Positions 17,114 through 26,586 of a DNA stretch of 64,000 nucleotides are shown here, piece after piece. The notes under the pieces are model-generated. The model was not told where the DNA came from. It saw only the letters and a list, made by a program, of their open reading frames with translations, and made no database searches. The DNA is from GAS368 sp965227745 (lineage in GTDB: Bacteria; Verrucomicrobiota; Verrucomicrobiia; Opitutales; Opitutaceae). Made by a program: the position numbers and the translations under genes. Position 1 is the stretch's first letter. Every line of letters begins with the position of its first letter. The stretch covers positions 3,286,001 to 3,350,000 of the forward strand of contig OZ245769.1 of the NCBI GenBank assembly GCA_965227745.1, in the 5' to 3' direction.

Positions 17114-18795
17114 CCTCGCAATTCCTCCAACAAGACCGACACAAGCTCAGGAAAGTCTTTGAACCAATAGTCCCCACCGGCTCCGGCTGATAAATAATCC
17201 AGGCGACGGACGTGGCGACTTTCCGACTTCATTTCCGGCATGTATTCTCCGCGGAGCAAAATGCCATTCACGCGAGCGATTCCCGGATGCGTATGAGCAA
17301 CCACATCGAGAGCAGTCGCCAGACTGTCTACCACCGTTTCGCGTGTCTCTCGCGTGGTATTAAGACTGAGCACACTATGAATCGTCAACAGTCCAACTGG
17401 TTCACGATACCCACGCTTCGGATCAAAGCACGCGATTGCTAAATCTGCGCCAATTCGCGGAAGCGTAAGATGGAGGCCAGGACATAGGTGTGCATCTGCC
17501 CCGTGAATTACCCACAGTTCTTCGTCGCTTTCGCAGTGCTTCCAACGACTGGAAACCGCAAGGGGTGGAATGAAACTTCCGAAATCATGCTCGGCCCGAA
17601 CATACGCGGGGAGAGAGCCAAGGAGTTTCCAACGTGCCGACTTCTCCGCAGCTTGAGCGGAAAGGAAGCCGACGAACAATCCTCGCACAAAATCAGCCCA
17701 AAGTCTTCGTCCCCACGGCCAAATACTGTCAATCGCGACTTCTTCTTTGCGCAACTTGTCATACTGAACCCAAAGATTATGATACCGTCGGTCCTTTTGG
17801 AGCACATAGTTCGCACGAGGCGCTCCTACAAGTCGGGCGGCAGACGCGATTGGAGCGAATGAGTCAAAGCGACCACAATTCCGTCGCAGTTCCGCGACCG
17901 CTCTGACTTTCCGATGACGCGAAGAACGCCGATTCTCTCGTTCATAAGCGCCGGCCCGATGCATACACAGTCGGACAAAATCGCGAATCACGCGATTTTC
18001 CGCGGTGTCAACCGACTCCCGCCGTGTAATACCGAGCAGTTCTTGGCGAAACCCCGCTTTTTCAGCGACGGATCGGCCAGGACGTCGCACCAAATCCCGT
18101 AGGCACGTCTCGTCCAGCTCTTGTATTTTTCCGACCGGAACAAGTTCCCGTTGACGAATCAACATTCGTCGAGGCCGTTCGCACACATCTCTTATCCCAG
18201 ATAGGTGCGATAATGCAATTTCAACGACACGCGCCATTCTTGGCTCTGTTCCGGCGGCAGCAGCCGACCACCGAGACCAGATTGCAAACCAATCAAGCTT
18301 AACCACCGGTTGGCCCGAAAAAACAGCAAATGAACCCTGTTTTCTATCGAGTGTTAAGCTGATTGCCTCGGTAAAGTATCCACAAAGACAGTCGATCGCC
18401 TCACGGAAGAACACCGCCTGCGCGTTAACTTCGGTCGGCTCTTCGCGGCCATCGGCGCGCCGTAAACCACCGCTAACTGGTATGCTGTTCTCATCCGAAC
18501 CAAAGCGAACCCGCCATTCAGTCGAACCGTCGTATGGCCATGGAACGACCCACAAACGACCCGGACGGCGTCCAAGATCGGTAAGGGGATTGATCGCCAC
18601 CCCTTCCGAAAGCCACGCCGCCGCGTTTTCGCGCGACGGCACAAGGTGCGGTGGGTGCTCGTCGCTGCGCGTATAGAATGTGGCCGTCTCGGGATTCAGC
18701 AGCCCACACCGATCACTGTCGTCGATGCTCATATCGGCGGACGGAGAATGGCGAGGGGCCAACAACGACCATGGTAATGGGAGCACTCTGCCCAT
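17110..18795 (-). CDS. McrC/DUF2357-like protein
   Basis: A 561-aa McrC-type partner of the adjacent McrB-like ATPase. The middle has the McrC/DUF2357 hallmark TAENRVIRDFVRLC (about 274-287) and VLQKDRRYHNLWVQYDKLR (about 345-363). The C-terminal 130 residues take the place of the PD-(D/E)XK nuclease; a GADLAIACFD strand and REPVGLLTIHSV are seen. The usual E-x-K lysine is not evident there, so the nuclease may be inactive. It lies 10 bp after the McrB stop and overlaps the HSP70-like start. Type IV-restriction-like function is inferred from this pairing. Confidence 0.78.
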   Translation of the reverse strand: MGRVLPLPWSLLAPRHSPSADMSIDDSDRCGLLNPETATFYTRSDEHPPHLVPSRENAAAWLSEGVAINPLTDLGRRPGRLWVVPWPYDGSTEWRVRFGSDENSIPVSGGLRRADGREEPTEVNAQAVFFREAIDCLCGYFTEAISLTLDRKQGSFAVFSGQPVVKLDWFAIWSRWSAAAAGTEPRMARVVEIALSHLSGIRDVCERPRRMLIRQRELVPVGKIQELDETCLRDLVRRPGRSVAEKAGFRQELLGITRRESVDTAENRVIRDFVRLCMHRAGAYERENRRSSRHRKVRAVAELRRNCGRFDSFAPIASAARLVGAPRANYVLQKDRRYHNLWVQYDKLRKEEVAIDSIWPWGRRLWADFVRGLFVGFLSAQAAEKSARWKLLGSLPAYVRAEHDFGSFIPPLAVSSRWKHCESDEELWVIHGADAHLCPGLHLTLPRIGADLAIACFDPKRGYREPVGLLTIHSVLSLNTTRETRETVVDSLATALDVVAHTHPGIARVNGILLRGEYMPEMKSESRHVRRLDYLSAGAGGDYWFKDFPELVSVLLEELRG

Positions 18796-18805
18796 TGTTC
18801 GCCTC

Positions 18806-20758
18806 TTAGGATCGCTTTACGCCAAACCATTCGAACATGTGCCCTTGTCTGGCTCGTTCGAAGGCGTCCCGAAGTTCCGGGTCATTGAGCCCGCCTATCT
18901 TTCCAGACAGATAATCCAAGCATCTCAATACGCCGTCGTCCTGAGTGTCCAAGCCCCGCAGTTTCGGGATGATTTTCTGTTCGATTTGGTCGGCCATCGC
19001 GTGCGCCCGACGCTCCGGATTTGTCGTCACGCCAGGATAGTTGGCGACGTAGTCGAGAATTGCTCGGAAAACTCGATGACCAAACGGACGATTTATCTTT
19101 TCGAGTTGTTCGTTGATCTCAGAAAGCGCCTGACGCTCGCTCGCGTGTGCGCTTCCATCAAATTCTTTCACCCATCCCTCCCAAGTAGTCCGTGGAAGGA
19201 ACTGCCCTGATGGCTGGCCAGTCTGCGCAGTTGAAGCGTGAAGATTCTTCGGCGCGCCGAATCTGAGAACGTTGGCGCGATCGATCACTTTGTCAGAGAG
19301 CGATTGCGTGGACTCGTCTTCGTTCATTGTCCCCACGAAGAGGACGTTAAAATCGGGGAAAATGAACCGCGGTTTTTCTCCGGCGGCGAGCCCACCGATA
19401 TCAATCGGCAACGCCACATCATGGCGACGCTGCATATTGTCAAAGTTGCGGCCGCGACGTTGTTCGAGGCGGCTGAGGAAATCGGAGAAATAATATTCGA
19501 TACGTGCGAGATTCATTTCATCGAGAAGCAGCAGAAGCATTTGCTCCTTGCGCGAAGCGATATTTAGGTTGGGCAAGTCTTCACTGCTATACCGCGACAT
19601 CTGCGCTATGGCACGCGACAGCTCCGTCGCTTTATATTTTCTTTCGAGGTAATTGTAGAAACCGATCAGGTCTTGCGGGCCTGACCAACCCGGTTGAACA
19701 GCCAAACTCACGAAATTGATACCGAGTGCTTCGGCATAAGCCATCGGCAGCGCGCTCTTTCCGGTGCCACTAACACCCGCGAGCACAACCAGGGGGTTAA
19801 TCTGCGATGCCTTAAGGCTTGTGTGGAATGCTAGCTGAACACGTGTCGGATACTGTAGACCCTTCGTGCGCAGATAGTCGCCTAATCGCGTCAATGCGGC
19901 TGTCTCATCAAGATTCGCAGGCCCTGAATAGACGAACTTCAGTGCCGGTTGGGTAAGATCTTCGAGCGCCTTATTCGGCTCGATTTTTTCGGTGCCCGTT
20001 CGTTTGCCAACGTCGGCCTGCAAATCCTTTAGGAGCGTCTCATAACTCGTGATCGCCTTGCGGAGGGCTTCTGCCTTCGCCTCAAACTCCTTCATGTCCG
20101 CGTATGACTTTTCGCGCGTAGCCTGAACCTTAGCCAGCTCCGCCCGCGACTCGACCAGTCGTTTTTCGAGCGACTCCAAATCTTGTTTCGAGGAATCGAG
20201 GCGTCGCCCTGAATCAGCCGTCTGCGCCTCCAGCACCGCCACTTTTTGATTCAGCTCGGCGATCCTGCTCTCCTGTTGCCCGATGATCTGCTCGTTTTTC
20301 AATTTCGTCTCTTGCAGCCCGGCCAACACCGCTTTCATGACCTCAGTTTCCTTTAACGCGTCACTGTGTTTTTGGCGCGCATCCGCCAATTCTTCCATGG
20401 TCTTCGCGAGCTGCTGCCGCGTTTGCTCTAGCAATTGTTTCTCCGGCTCTAACCGCTGTAGTTCTTGAATCAAATTCTGGCGCTGGCCCTCCAACGCAGA
20501 AAGCTCGTCCAATACCGCCTGTCGTCGCAATTGCAGTTGCTCCAATTCAATTTTTGTCGGCTCAATCGCCTGCCGCGCGAGCTCGATACGAGCAAGTTCC
20601 TCCCGCGCGATTTTAATGCGCGCCTCAAGGTCGGTCAGGTGTGCCGCCGGATTCGCGTTGGCGAGGACCGTTTGCGCTTCGCGGAATTTGAACAACATCC
20701 AGCCGATTGCCGCGAACGAAAGCAGCCAAAAAAGTGAGGTGAAAACGATGTCAAGCAT
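18806..20758 (-). CDS. membrane-anchored coiled-coil McrB-like AAA+ NTPase
   Basis: A 650-aa fusion. An N-terminal membrane helix (about 4-24) is followed by about 220 residues of heptad-rich coiled coil (40-250). A McrB-family AAA+ domain follows: Walker A AGVSGTGKSALPMA (327-340), Walker B LLLLLDEMNLARIEYYFSDF (409-428) and the McrB-type sensor segment VGTMNEDESTQSLSDKVIDR (475-494). Classic E. coli McrB instead carries an N-terminal DNA-binding domain. A long coiled coil fused to the GTPase is the defining trait of CoCoNuT CnuB proteins. Spacing to neighbours is 8 and 10 bp, so this is one operon. Confidence 0.85.
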   Translation of the reverse strand: MLDIVFTSLFWLLSFAAIGWMLFKFREAQTVLANANPAAHLTDLEARIKIAREELARIELARQAIEPTKIELEQLQLRRQAVLDELSALEGQRQNLIQELQRLEPEKQLLEQTRQQLAKTMEELADARQKHSDALKETEVMKAVLAGLQETKLKNEQIIGQQESRIAELNQKVAVLEAQTADSGRRLDSSKQDLESLEKRLVESRAELAKVQATREKSYADMKEFEAKAEALRKAITSYETLLKDLQADVGKRTGTEKIEPNKALEDLTQPALKFVYSGPANLDETAALTRLGDYLRTKGLQYPTRVQLAFHTSLKASQINPLVVLAGVSGTGKSALPMAYAEALGINFVSLAVQPGWSGPQDLIGFYNYLERKYKATELSRAIAQMSRYSSEDLPNLNIASRKEQMLLLLLDEMNLARIEYYFSDFLSRLEQRRGRNFDNMQRRHDVALPIDIGGLAAGEKPRFIFPDFNVLFVGTMNEDESTQSLSDKVIDRANVLRFGAPKNLHASTAQTGQPSGQFLPRTTWEGWVKEFDGSAHASERQALSEINEQLEKINRPFGHRVFRAILDYVANYPGVTTNPERRAHAMADQIEQKIIPKLRGLDTQDDGVLRCLDYLSGKIGGLNDPELRDAFERARQGHMFEWFGVKRS

Positions 20759-20766
20759 GGTGGGCG

Positions 20767-22047
20767 TTACTTCGGATTTGCCGGCTGAATAGTTTCACGG
20801 GCCGCCTTGATCTGCTTCGCAGCCTCGGTCAGATTGCCCAACTCTTGGTTCAAGTTTGCGATTTGAATCTTCACGGCTTCGCGCAGCTTTACTAGCGCTT
20901 CAGTATTTGGAGTGTCCTGAGAAAGCGTCGTTTGCACGCGGGTAAGTTTCGCCTCCAGAGACGCAAGGCTCTCTCGCGTTACATCAACTGCTGCTGAAGC
21001 CTTGCCTCGCTCGCTATCCAATCGCTTATTTTCCGCGCGCAGCGATTCCAGATCGGAGGCCATTCCGCGTTTCTGAGCTTGGGCCGTAGCCAATTCTGCA
21101 TTTGCCGCATCAAGAGAGCGGCGAGCATCGGCAACCTGGCGATTAGCGTCGGTCAAGTCGGCCTTCGCGGACGCAAGTTTGGTTTGAAGGGACTCGAGTG
21201 TCGCGCCACCGGTTGTGCGTTCCGCACTTAGTCGTCGCATTTCCTCTGCGAGCGAATCCCGTTGAGACCTTAAGTTCGCAACGTCTGCCCGTTCAGCGGT
21301 CGCCGCCTTTTGTGCGTCGGCTTCTTCACGAACGGCGGTCGCCAGTTTTGCTTGGGAATTCGCCAATTGACTACGGGCGTCTTCAACCTGTTTTTTCAGG
21401 CTTTGCGATTCCAGCGAAAGGTCACCACGCTGCCTTTCGATCTCTTGAATGCGTGCCGTCACGACGGCGAATTCGTCCCGCTTCTGTTGTGCTTGGGTTA
21501 TTTCGCGTTCTAGTCGGGCCAACTTTTCCGACGCATCAGCGGTCGCTTTGACTAGCGAATCCTTTCGGCCCTCAAGCTGCGCTGTCTCATTGGCGATATT
21601 CTGGCGGCGAGGCTCTAACTCCTTCAACGCCTGCGCAATGGCATCCCGTTGGCCCGTTAGCTTCGCGACCTCGGCCTGAATACTATTCAGACTCTGCTCG
21701 TTTTGCCGCACCATTTCCCGCATTGGGGCGACCCGGCCTTGCAACGTTTGCTCTTCATTTTGGAGTTCCTTCATCCGTCCACGGGCCGCTTCGGATTCCT
21801 TCAGCGCAACCGCAGCCTGTGTGTTTGCCGAACTTTCGACCGTTCCGAGACGCGTGATGTTAGCGTCAAGTGTTTCGACGCGAACTTGCTTGGCCTCGAT
21901 CTGGCTCGAATGCCGCAGAACCGCCACCAGCCCCAACGCCTGTCCAACAAATGCCGCAGCAATCACACTAACGAGGATGATTCCACCAAAGCGCGTGGAA
22001 GCGGTGGCCTTCGTCGCGCCATCTTGCAGGGGAGGGATATCGTTCAT
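20767..22047 (-). CDS. membrane-anchored coiled-coil protein of the CoCoNuT-like operon
   Basis: A 426-aa protein. A short cytoplasmic start is followed by one membrane helix (GIILVSVIAAAFVGQALGLV, 22-41) and about 370 residues of almost uninterrupted coiled coil (rich in A/E/K/L/Q/R, few Pro). The start overlaps the helicase stop by 4 bp. No enzymatic motif is present. It is plausibly a structural or sensing partner for the coiled-coil McrB-like protein, since both have the same TM-plus-coil layout. CoCoNuT operons do contain separate coiled-coil proteins; the membrane anchor is the unusual part. Confidence 0.75.
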   Translation of the reverse strand: MNDIPPLQDGATKATASTRFGGIILVSVIAAAFVGQALGLVAVLRHSSQIEAKQVRVETLDANITRLGTVESSANTQAAVALKESEAARGRMKELQNEEQTLQGRVAPMREMVRQNEQSLNSIQAEVAKLTGQRDAIAQALKELEPRRQNIANETAQLEGRKDSLVKATADASEKLARLEREITQAQQKRDEFAVVTARIQEIERQRGDLSLESQSLKKQVEDARSQLANSQAKLATAVREEADAQKAATAERADVANLRSQRDSLAEEMRRLSAERTTGGATLESLQTKLASAKADLTDANRQVADARRSLDAANAELATAQAQKRGMASDLESLRAENKRLDSERGKASAAVDVTRESLASLEAKLTRVQTTLSQDTPNTEALVKLREAVKIQIANLNQELGNLTEAAKQIKAARETIQPANPK

Positions 22048-25000
22048 TTTTTTGCCGCTTTCGTTAAGGCGTTAATAGCGCTCTTTATTCTTGTTACGCA
22101 TTTTTCCGGCTCATCCCTCACTTGGCAAACCCAGAACCGGACGATATGCCATCCTTGGGCTTGAAGCCGTAAATCTCTCCAAAAGTCATCGTGAACCCGA
22201 TTCCCCGCCTCTGTCATGTGCGTAGCCACGCCATCGACTTCGATGTCAATTTTCACGCCCCTATCGATATATGCGAGGTCGAGAAAGCGCCCATCAACGG
22301 GATGCTGTTGGACCGTCTGGATTCCAGCATCCAAGAGTAAATCCCGCAACCGGTTCTCCCATTTATCGGGCACAGGTGGTTTCGACCTGAGTTCATCGCG
22401 GCTTTGTTTGGCCTTAAAGTAGCGCGCAAACTTAACCACGTGCTCAATCCCACATTCTTCGGCGAAGTCTAAATTTCCGACGACATGAAGAACTCCCGCT
22501 GCCCGTGAAACCGCCACGTTGAAAAGATTCTTTCCTTCATTCAAAAAATATTTCGAGCCGTCCGGCATATCGGGTCCGAGAACCAAGCTCATGAGAACAA
22601 CGTCACGCTGACCGCCTTGAAATCCGTGCGCGGTGTCGGCCAGTATCGGGCACCGCGATATTTCGGCAGCGGTCAGAGATTGTTCGATGAGCTGACGAAC
22701 AAGCAATTTCTGAGCCCTAAACGGAGTGACCACCCCGATTGTTCCGGCGAATCCTCGGTCACGAATGAGCCCAACAATTTCGCTAACGCACGCTTCGGCT
22801 TCATCGCGGGAACGACAACCCCCGTCGGTTCCTCGCTCAATCTTCCCTGAGATATGTGTCCAATGTATTCCCGCCTTCCGCCCCGCCGGCACTCTTAGGC
22901 GGGCCGCGTCGGTCCGCACACGAAGAGGTTCCGGATAAAACGTGTCGCTGCAAAAATTGATGATTTCCTCGTGGCAGCGGTAGTGCTCGCGTAGCATTAT
23001 CTTCCTTCCAATTGCACACTTATTTAGCCTATAGTCCGCTAGATCATATAGTGAATTGGAAGCATACCGGAAAATAAGCGATTCAACATCTTCAAGACCA
23101 GTTTCACCAAAGATAACGCCGTCTCGTTCCAGCGGCAGTCTGGTAGTGTGCGGAAGCTGGAAACGATCACCAACAATCGTGATCCGCTTGGCGCGGAAAA
23201 GGACCGGAATCGCCGACGGGATGTCGCACTGCGAGGCTTCATCAATCACAGCCAAGTCGAAGGCGGCCGCAGCGAGAGGCACGCATCGCCGTAGGGACAA
23301 ATTAGTCACGGCCCAAATTGGCAAAACGTGAAGACATGCCGGAAAAGCGGATTGCACCTTTCGCTGAATCGCACCCTTCATTTTTTCTCCCAAACCTCGA
23401 CCATCCTTCGAGCGAAGAATTGGCTGCAAACTCAACAAGTCGGCGAGGGCCACCGCGGAAAGCCGATTGAAGCGACTTCCAAAGAACTCCGGCAACAGCT
23501 TGCGGGTAGTCTCGATTAGCCGAGATTCTTGCTCCTGCCACGAAGCGGCGAGCTGGTCTATCGGAATGGCGTTAGCCAGTGCGCTTTCTGCACGGGAAAA
23601 TTCCGCCTTCGCCAATCCGAAATCGGCCGTCAGTGAAGCGGTCCCCAGCCAGGAGAGCATTTCTTTTGCCGCCAATAACGATGGGCGTGCAGGAAGACCG
23701 ATGGCCTTAGCCAGTCGCTTAGAATCTCGATTCGTTACGACCCCCAGTCGAAGGGCGCAAATAGTAGCTGCAACGCGACTCGAAAATGAGGACTGCTCGA
23801 ATAAAAATCGTGCGTGATTGACTGCTTCGCTACACGAAGCAATCCGCGAAGCCTCCGAGAGAGGAAATCGATGTTCTCCACAAGCCTGCGCCACATCAGG
23901 TGGGATTTTGCCCGAGAGCCGCTCGATTCGCGAACGGGCAGCGACCGCGCAACGATGCTCTTCAGAGTGCAGCCTCAATACGCGTTCCAAATCCGACAAA
24001 CTATCGCTGATTCGTTCCGCGTCAGATTGTAATCGGTGGAGCTCCGCACTCTGCTCATCTTTCCGCATCGTTTCCGGAGACAATTCTCCGAGAACTTGAA
24101 TCACTGCTTCTGCGTAGGTCGCTGGTTGTCCATCCTCACCGGGCTGAACGACAAGTTGAGGACATCCGGGAATCGAGTTGCAGCGGGACGAGAATTCCCG
24201 AACTGCCGCGTGATTTCGCGAACAAAACAGCACGCTTCGTTCGTTCAAATAGTGCTGCACGGCGATTCCAACGCCGACATCGGTCTTTCCCGTGCCTGGT
24301 GGTCCAAGAATCAACGCTGCCTGCCCGGTGAAAGTTAGCTGCACCGCCGACCGTTGTTCGGCATTCAGCGACGCCGATTGATAGCGCACTGACGCTCGGA
24401 ATTCCCCGCGCTCACCACGGGGGTTCTCCTCGCTCTTTTTTTCCGTTTCCGATTTGCCGCTCTCACCTATGCGGAAAAATGCGTGCAACGCGGTTTTGTC
24501 CAGATCCTCCTCGGCTGCGTGATCGCGAATCCAACGAAGCTCGGCCAAAAGACCTCGGTTGTATTTTAGTTTCTTAGTTGAAATCAGGATTGCGGCGTTG
24601 CGTAGGCCGTTCGCCTCACTCTCGTAGTTCGACGGAAGAGGAGTCACGTGCTGCGGATTCGGCTGCTGAATTACTCGTTCTGAACGAAGAAACGGCGCTA
24701 GCGCCTCGACAATTTTAGCCAAGGTCGCGGTTCCCTGATTCGGAATTCCCCGCACCGCGTGAAGAACGGCATCCTTGTTCTCCTTATAGAAATGATCCTC
24801 CAACCACCGCTCGTTTATTCGAGGCTCGTCCCGCATCCGGACAACTAGCCGACCAGTTTCAGTCGCAATCGAAATCGGTTGAAGAATGGCTGGCGTGAGA
24901 AACGTCCTGAGACTCGCGTCGTCTTTGTTGATCCAACTGAACGCTTCTACGGGATAGCCGTAATAGAATTCGACGGGATCGGTTTTCTGGGCAGCGAGAC

Positions 25001-25622
25001 GGAAGAACTCCGACATCCACGGAGAGAGCAGAAGCGTCAATTGAGGCTCTCCGCTGGTTGACCACTCCCGGATGTTCGGGAGTGGCAACCAGGTCTTTCC
25101 CTTGTCTTCGAAAAGGCAGTTCAGCCCCGGGCGCTCATCCTCCTCCACGCAGCGGATATAGTAAGACAAAAGCTTATGGAACGGATGCCAAGGTTCCGTC
25201 CACCTACATGTCCGCTTTTCGTGCTCCATTTGTGGCACCGCGTGGTTGCCATATTCCATCGAAACCGGGGGTGGAGCTTCACCGCCAGTCGCGGGTCGCG
25301 TGGTCACAGATGAGGATTTTGTGCTTTCCGTTGATCCGTTTCCGTTCGCAGGGCGCGGCTGTGCAGACCCTGCCCGGATTGCGGCTCGTCCCTTCGCCGT
25401 AAGGTTCCAATTTCGCGACTGCCGGCCGACAAGTCCTTGCTGACTGAGGGCACCAAGCTCTTGTGCGACTTTTCCGATGTTTCGTCCGCTCGCGTCTCGA
25501 ATCGATGGCAGCCCGAACAATTCGTCAGTCGAAAATGGACGTGAACCGAGAGCCGTGAGTAACGACTGGCGAAGAGGAGCGACGGACGTTACCGCGCCGG
25601 GTGAAGCGCGGGAATAATCCAT
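22044..25622 (-). CDS. SF1 (UPF1/DNA2-like) helicase fused to Vsr/DUF559-type nuclease
   Basis: A 1192-aa helicase-nuclease, first gene of the five-gene operon. A winged-helix-like segment (about 13-85) and a charged linker precede an SF1 core: Walker A ALILGPPGTGKTDVGVGI (about 436-453), DEAS box AVIDEASQCDIPSA, VGDRFQLP (motif III), and C-terminal RecA motifs GVVTPFRAQK, DTAHGFQGGQRDVV and NVAVSRAA. The last ~110 residues form a Vsr/DUF559-like nuclease with IDIEVDGVATH, DDFWRDLRLQAQGWHIVRFW. UPF1-like helicases with PLD or Vsr nucleases are a stated part of CoCoNuT systems. The Met at 25622 is chosen; an upstream 54-residue extension looks non-coding. Confidence 0.85.
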   Translation of the reverse strand: MDYSRASPGAVTSVAPLRQSLLTALGSRPFSTDELFGLPSIRDASGRNIGKVAQELGALSQQGLVGRQSRNWNLTAKGRAAIRAGSAQPRPANGNGSTESTKSSSVTTRPATGGEAPPPVSMEYGNHAVPQMEHEKRTCRWTEPWHPFHKLLSYYIRCVEEDERPGLNCLFEDKGKTWLPLPNIREWSTSGEPQLTLLLSPWMSEFFRLAAQKTDPVEFYYGYPVEAFSWINKDDASLRTFLTPAILQPISIATETGRLVVRMRDEPRINERWLEDHFYKENKDAVLHAVRGIPNQGTATLAKIVEALAPFLRSERVIQQPNPQHVTPLPSNYESEANGLRNAAILISTKKLKYNRGLLAELRWIRDHAAEEDLDKTALHAFFRIGESGKSETEKKSEENPRGERGEFRASVRYQSASLNAEQRSAVQLTFTGQAALILGPPGTGKTDVGVGIAVQHYLNERSVLFCSRNHAAVREFSSRCNSIPGCPQLVVQPGEDGQPATYAEAVIQVLGELSPETMRKDEQSAELHRLQSDAERISDSLSDLERVLRLHSEEHRCAVAARSRIERLSGKIPPDVAQACGEHRFPLSEASRIASCSEAVNHARFLFEQSSFSSRVAATICALRLGVVTNRDSKRLAKAIGLPARPSLLAAKEMLSWLGTASLTADFGLAKAEFSRAESALANAIPIDQLAASWQEQESRLIETTRKLLPEFFGSRFNRLSAVALADLLSLQPILRSKDGRGLGEKMKGAIQRKVQSAFPACLHVLPIWAVTNLSLRRCVPLAAAAFDLAVIDEASQCDIPSAIPVLFRAKRITIVGDRFQLPHTTRLPLERDGVIFGETGLEDVESLIFRYASNSLYDLADYRLNKCAIGRKIMLREHYRCHEEIINFCSDTFYPEPLRVRTDAARLRVPAGRKAGIHWTHISGKIERGTDGGCRSRDEAEACVSEIVGLIRDRGFAGTIGVVTPFRAQKLLVRQLIEQSLTAAEISRCPILADTAHGFQGGQRDVVLMSLVLGPDMPDGSKYFLNEGKNLFNVAVSRAAGVLHVVGNLDFAEECGIEHVVKFARYFKAKQSRDELRSKPPVPDKWENRLRDLLLDAGIQTVQQHPVDGRFLDLAYIDRGVKIDIEVDGVATHMTEAGNRVHDDFWRDLRLQAQGWHIVRFWVCQVRDEPEKCVTRIKSAINALTKAAKK

Positions 25623-26078
25623 TTTCGCGGAGTAGTGCGGATGTTGTGCTGGAGCATGGCCACTCGCCCGGGCGTCAAAAGCGCAAACAAAATGCGCAAA
25701 GCCGGGCCGGACGAACAGAGACCGGTAGAATGGATTTTCGCCGGCTCGTTGGCAACCTTGGAGGTAAAAGATGCTGCGAACCACGCGATGAACGAAAATC
25801 AGTCGCTTGCCGGATTTCTTTTAGTGCGATGGAAACCGTATCGCCGTCTGGAATACCTGCGCAAGCCTCGCGCTGATCGCCGGTTTTCGTGTTCAAGTTT
25901 CTCGCGAGGTCTTTCCCCGTGCGCGAGCCCCGGTCTCGCGCTCCCCATTCCAGTGGGACTCCGCCCGCAACACCCACGGCCTTGGACGCGCACTCGGCTA
26001 TGGCCAGCGGCATCGAATCAAATTCCCTCTATTCGCGTGACTCGCCCTCACTTGGAGTTTAGTTTCGAAGAATTGTTT
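25623..26078. other. divergent intergenic region upstream of the defence operon
   Basis: About 455 bp between the divergent helicase gene and the 158-aa gene. Open frames exist on both strands, but none reads as a conserved protein. It should hold the promoter of the helicase operon; no clear -35/-10 pair could be fixed by eye. Confidence 0.5.
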
Positions 26079-26555
26079 ATGAATACCCCTGAGACCGTCA
26101 AAACGCTTCCCCCCACGTGGCGCTTTCGCCTCCTTCCGTTTCCCCGTTACTACGATGTTCGCTCCGGTTCTCTTTATGGCTTCTACAATGATCGCTGGTC
26201 GCTTGAGCGCCAGCATAGCGGTGGCTTTCGGGTGAACAATTACGACACCAGTTACACCCTGCCATTGCCAGACGATGCAATTCTTGGATGGAATGATGAC
26301 GGGACAACCCGCGCCGACGGAATGCCATTCGGGACAATTCATCTACGTTACCAGATTCATCTGTTTCGCGACTGTGGAGAATTGATCCGACTCTCCGACT
26401 CTGACGCACGTTTGCTCCCGACCGAGCAACTGAAGTCACCTGAATTGTTTTTCGATTTTTCCCCTCAATCCGAGCCGCGCCGCGCATGGCTTCGGCAGTT
26501 TAACGCAATGGCGAGCCACTGGGCGTCATTCTATCCCGCACAGCACGCCGCGTAA
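26079..26555 (+). CDS. hypothetical protein next to AbiGi-like gene
   Basis: A 158-aa protein with no recognised family. It is rich in aromatic residues (WRFRLLPFPRYYDVRSGSLY, and NDRWSLERQHSGGF), suggesting a compact beta-rich soluble fold. The frame is open upstream to 25635, but the first ATG that begins protein-like sequence is 26079. It lies 31 bp upstream of the AbiGi-like gene on the same strand, so the two may act together. Confidence 0.5.
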   Translation: MNTPETVKTLPPTWRFRLLPFPRYYDVRSGSLYGFYNDRWSLERQHSGGFRVNNYDTSYTLPLPDDAILGWNDDGTTRADGMPFGTIHLRYQIHLFRDCGELIRLSDSDARLLPTEQLKSPELFFDFSPQSEPRRAWLRQFNAMASHWASFYPAQHAA

Positions 26556-26586
26556 CGCAGATCAAATCCATTGAAGTGGGACAATC

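Noticed and set aside
25675..26013. 112-aa minus-strand and 306-aa plus-strand frames upstream of the helicase operon
   Set aside because: The plus frame only becomes protein-like from 26079, and the minus frame has no conserved feature.
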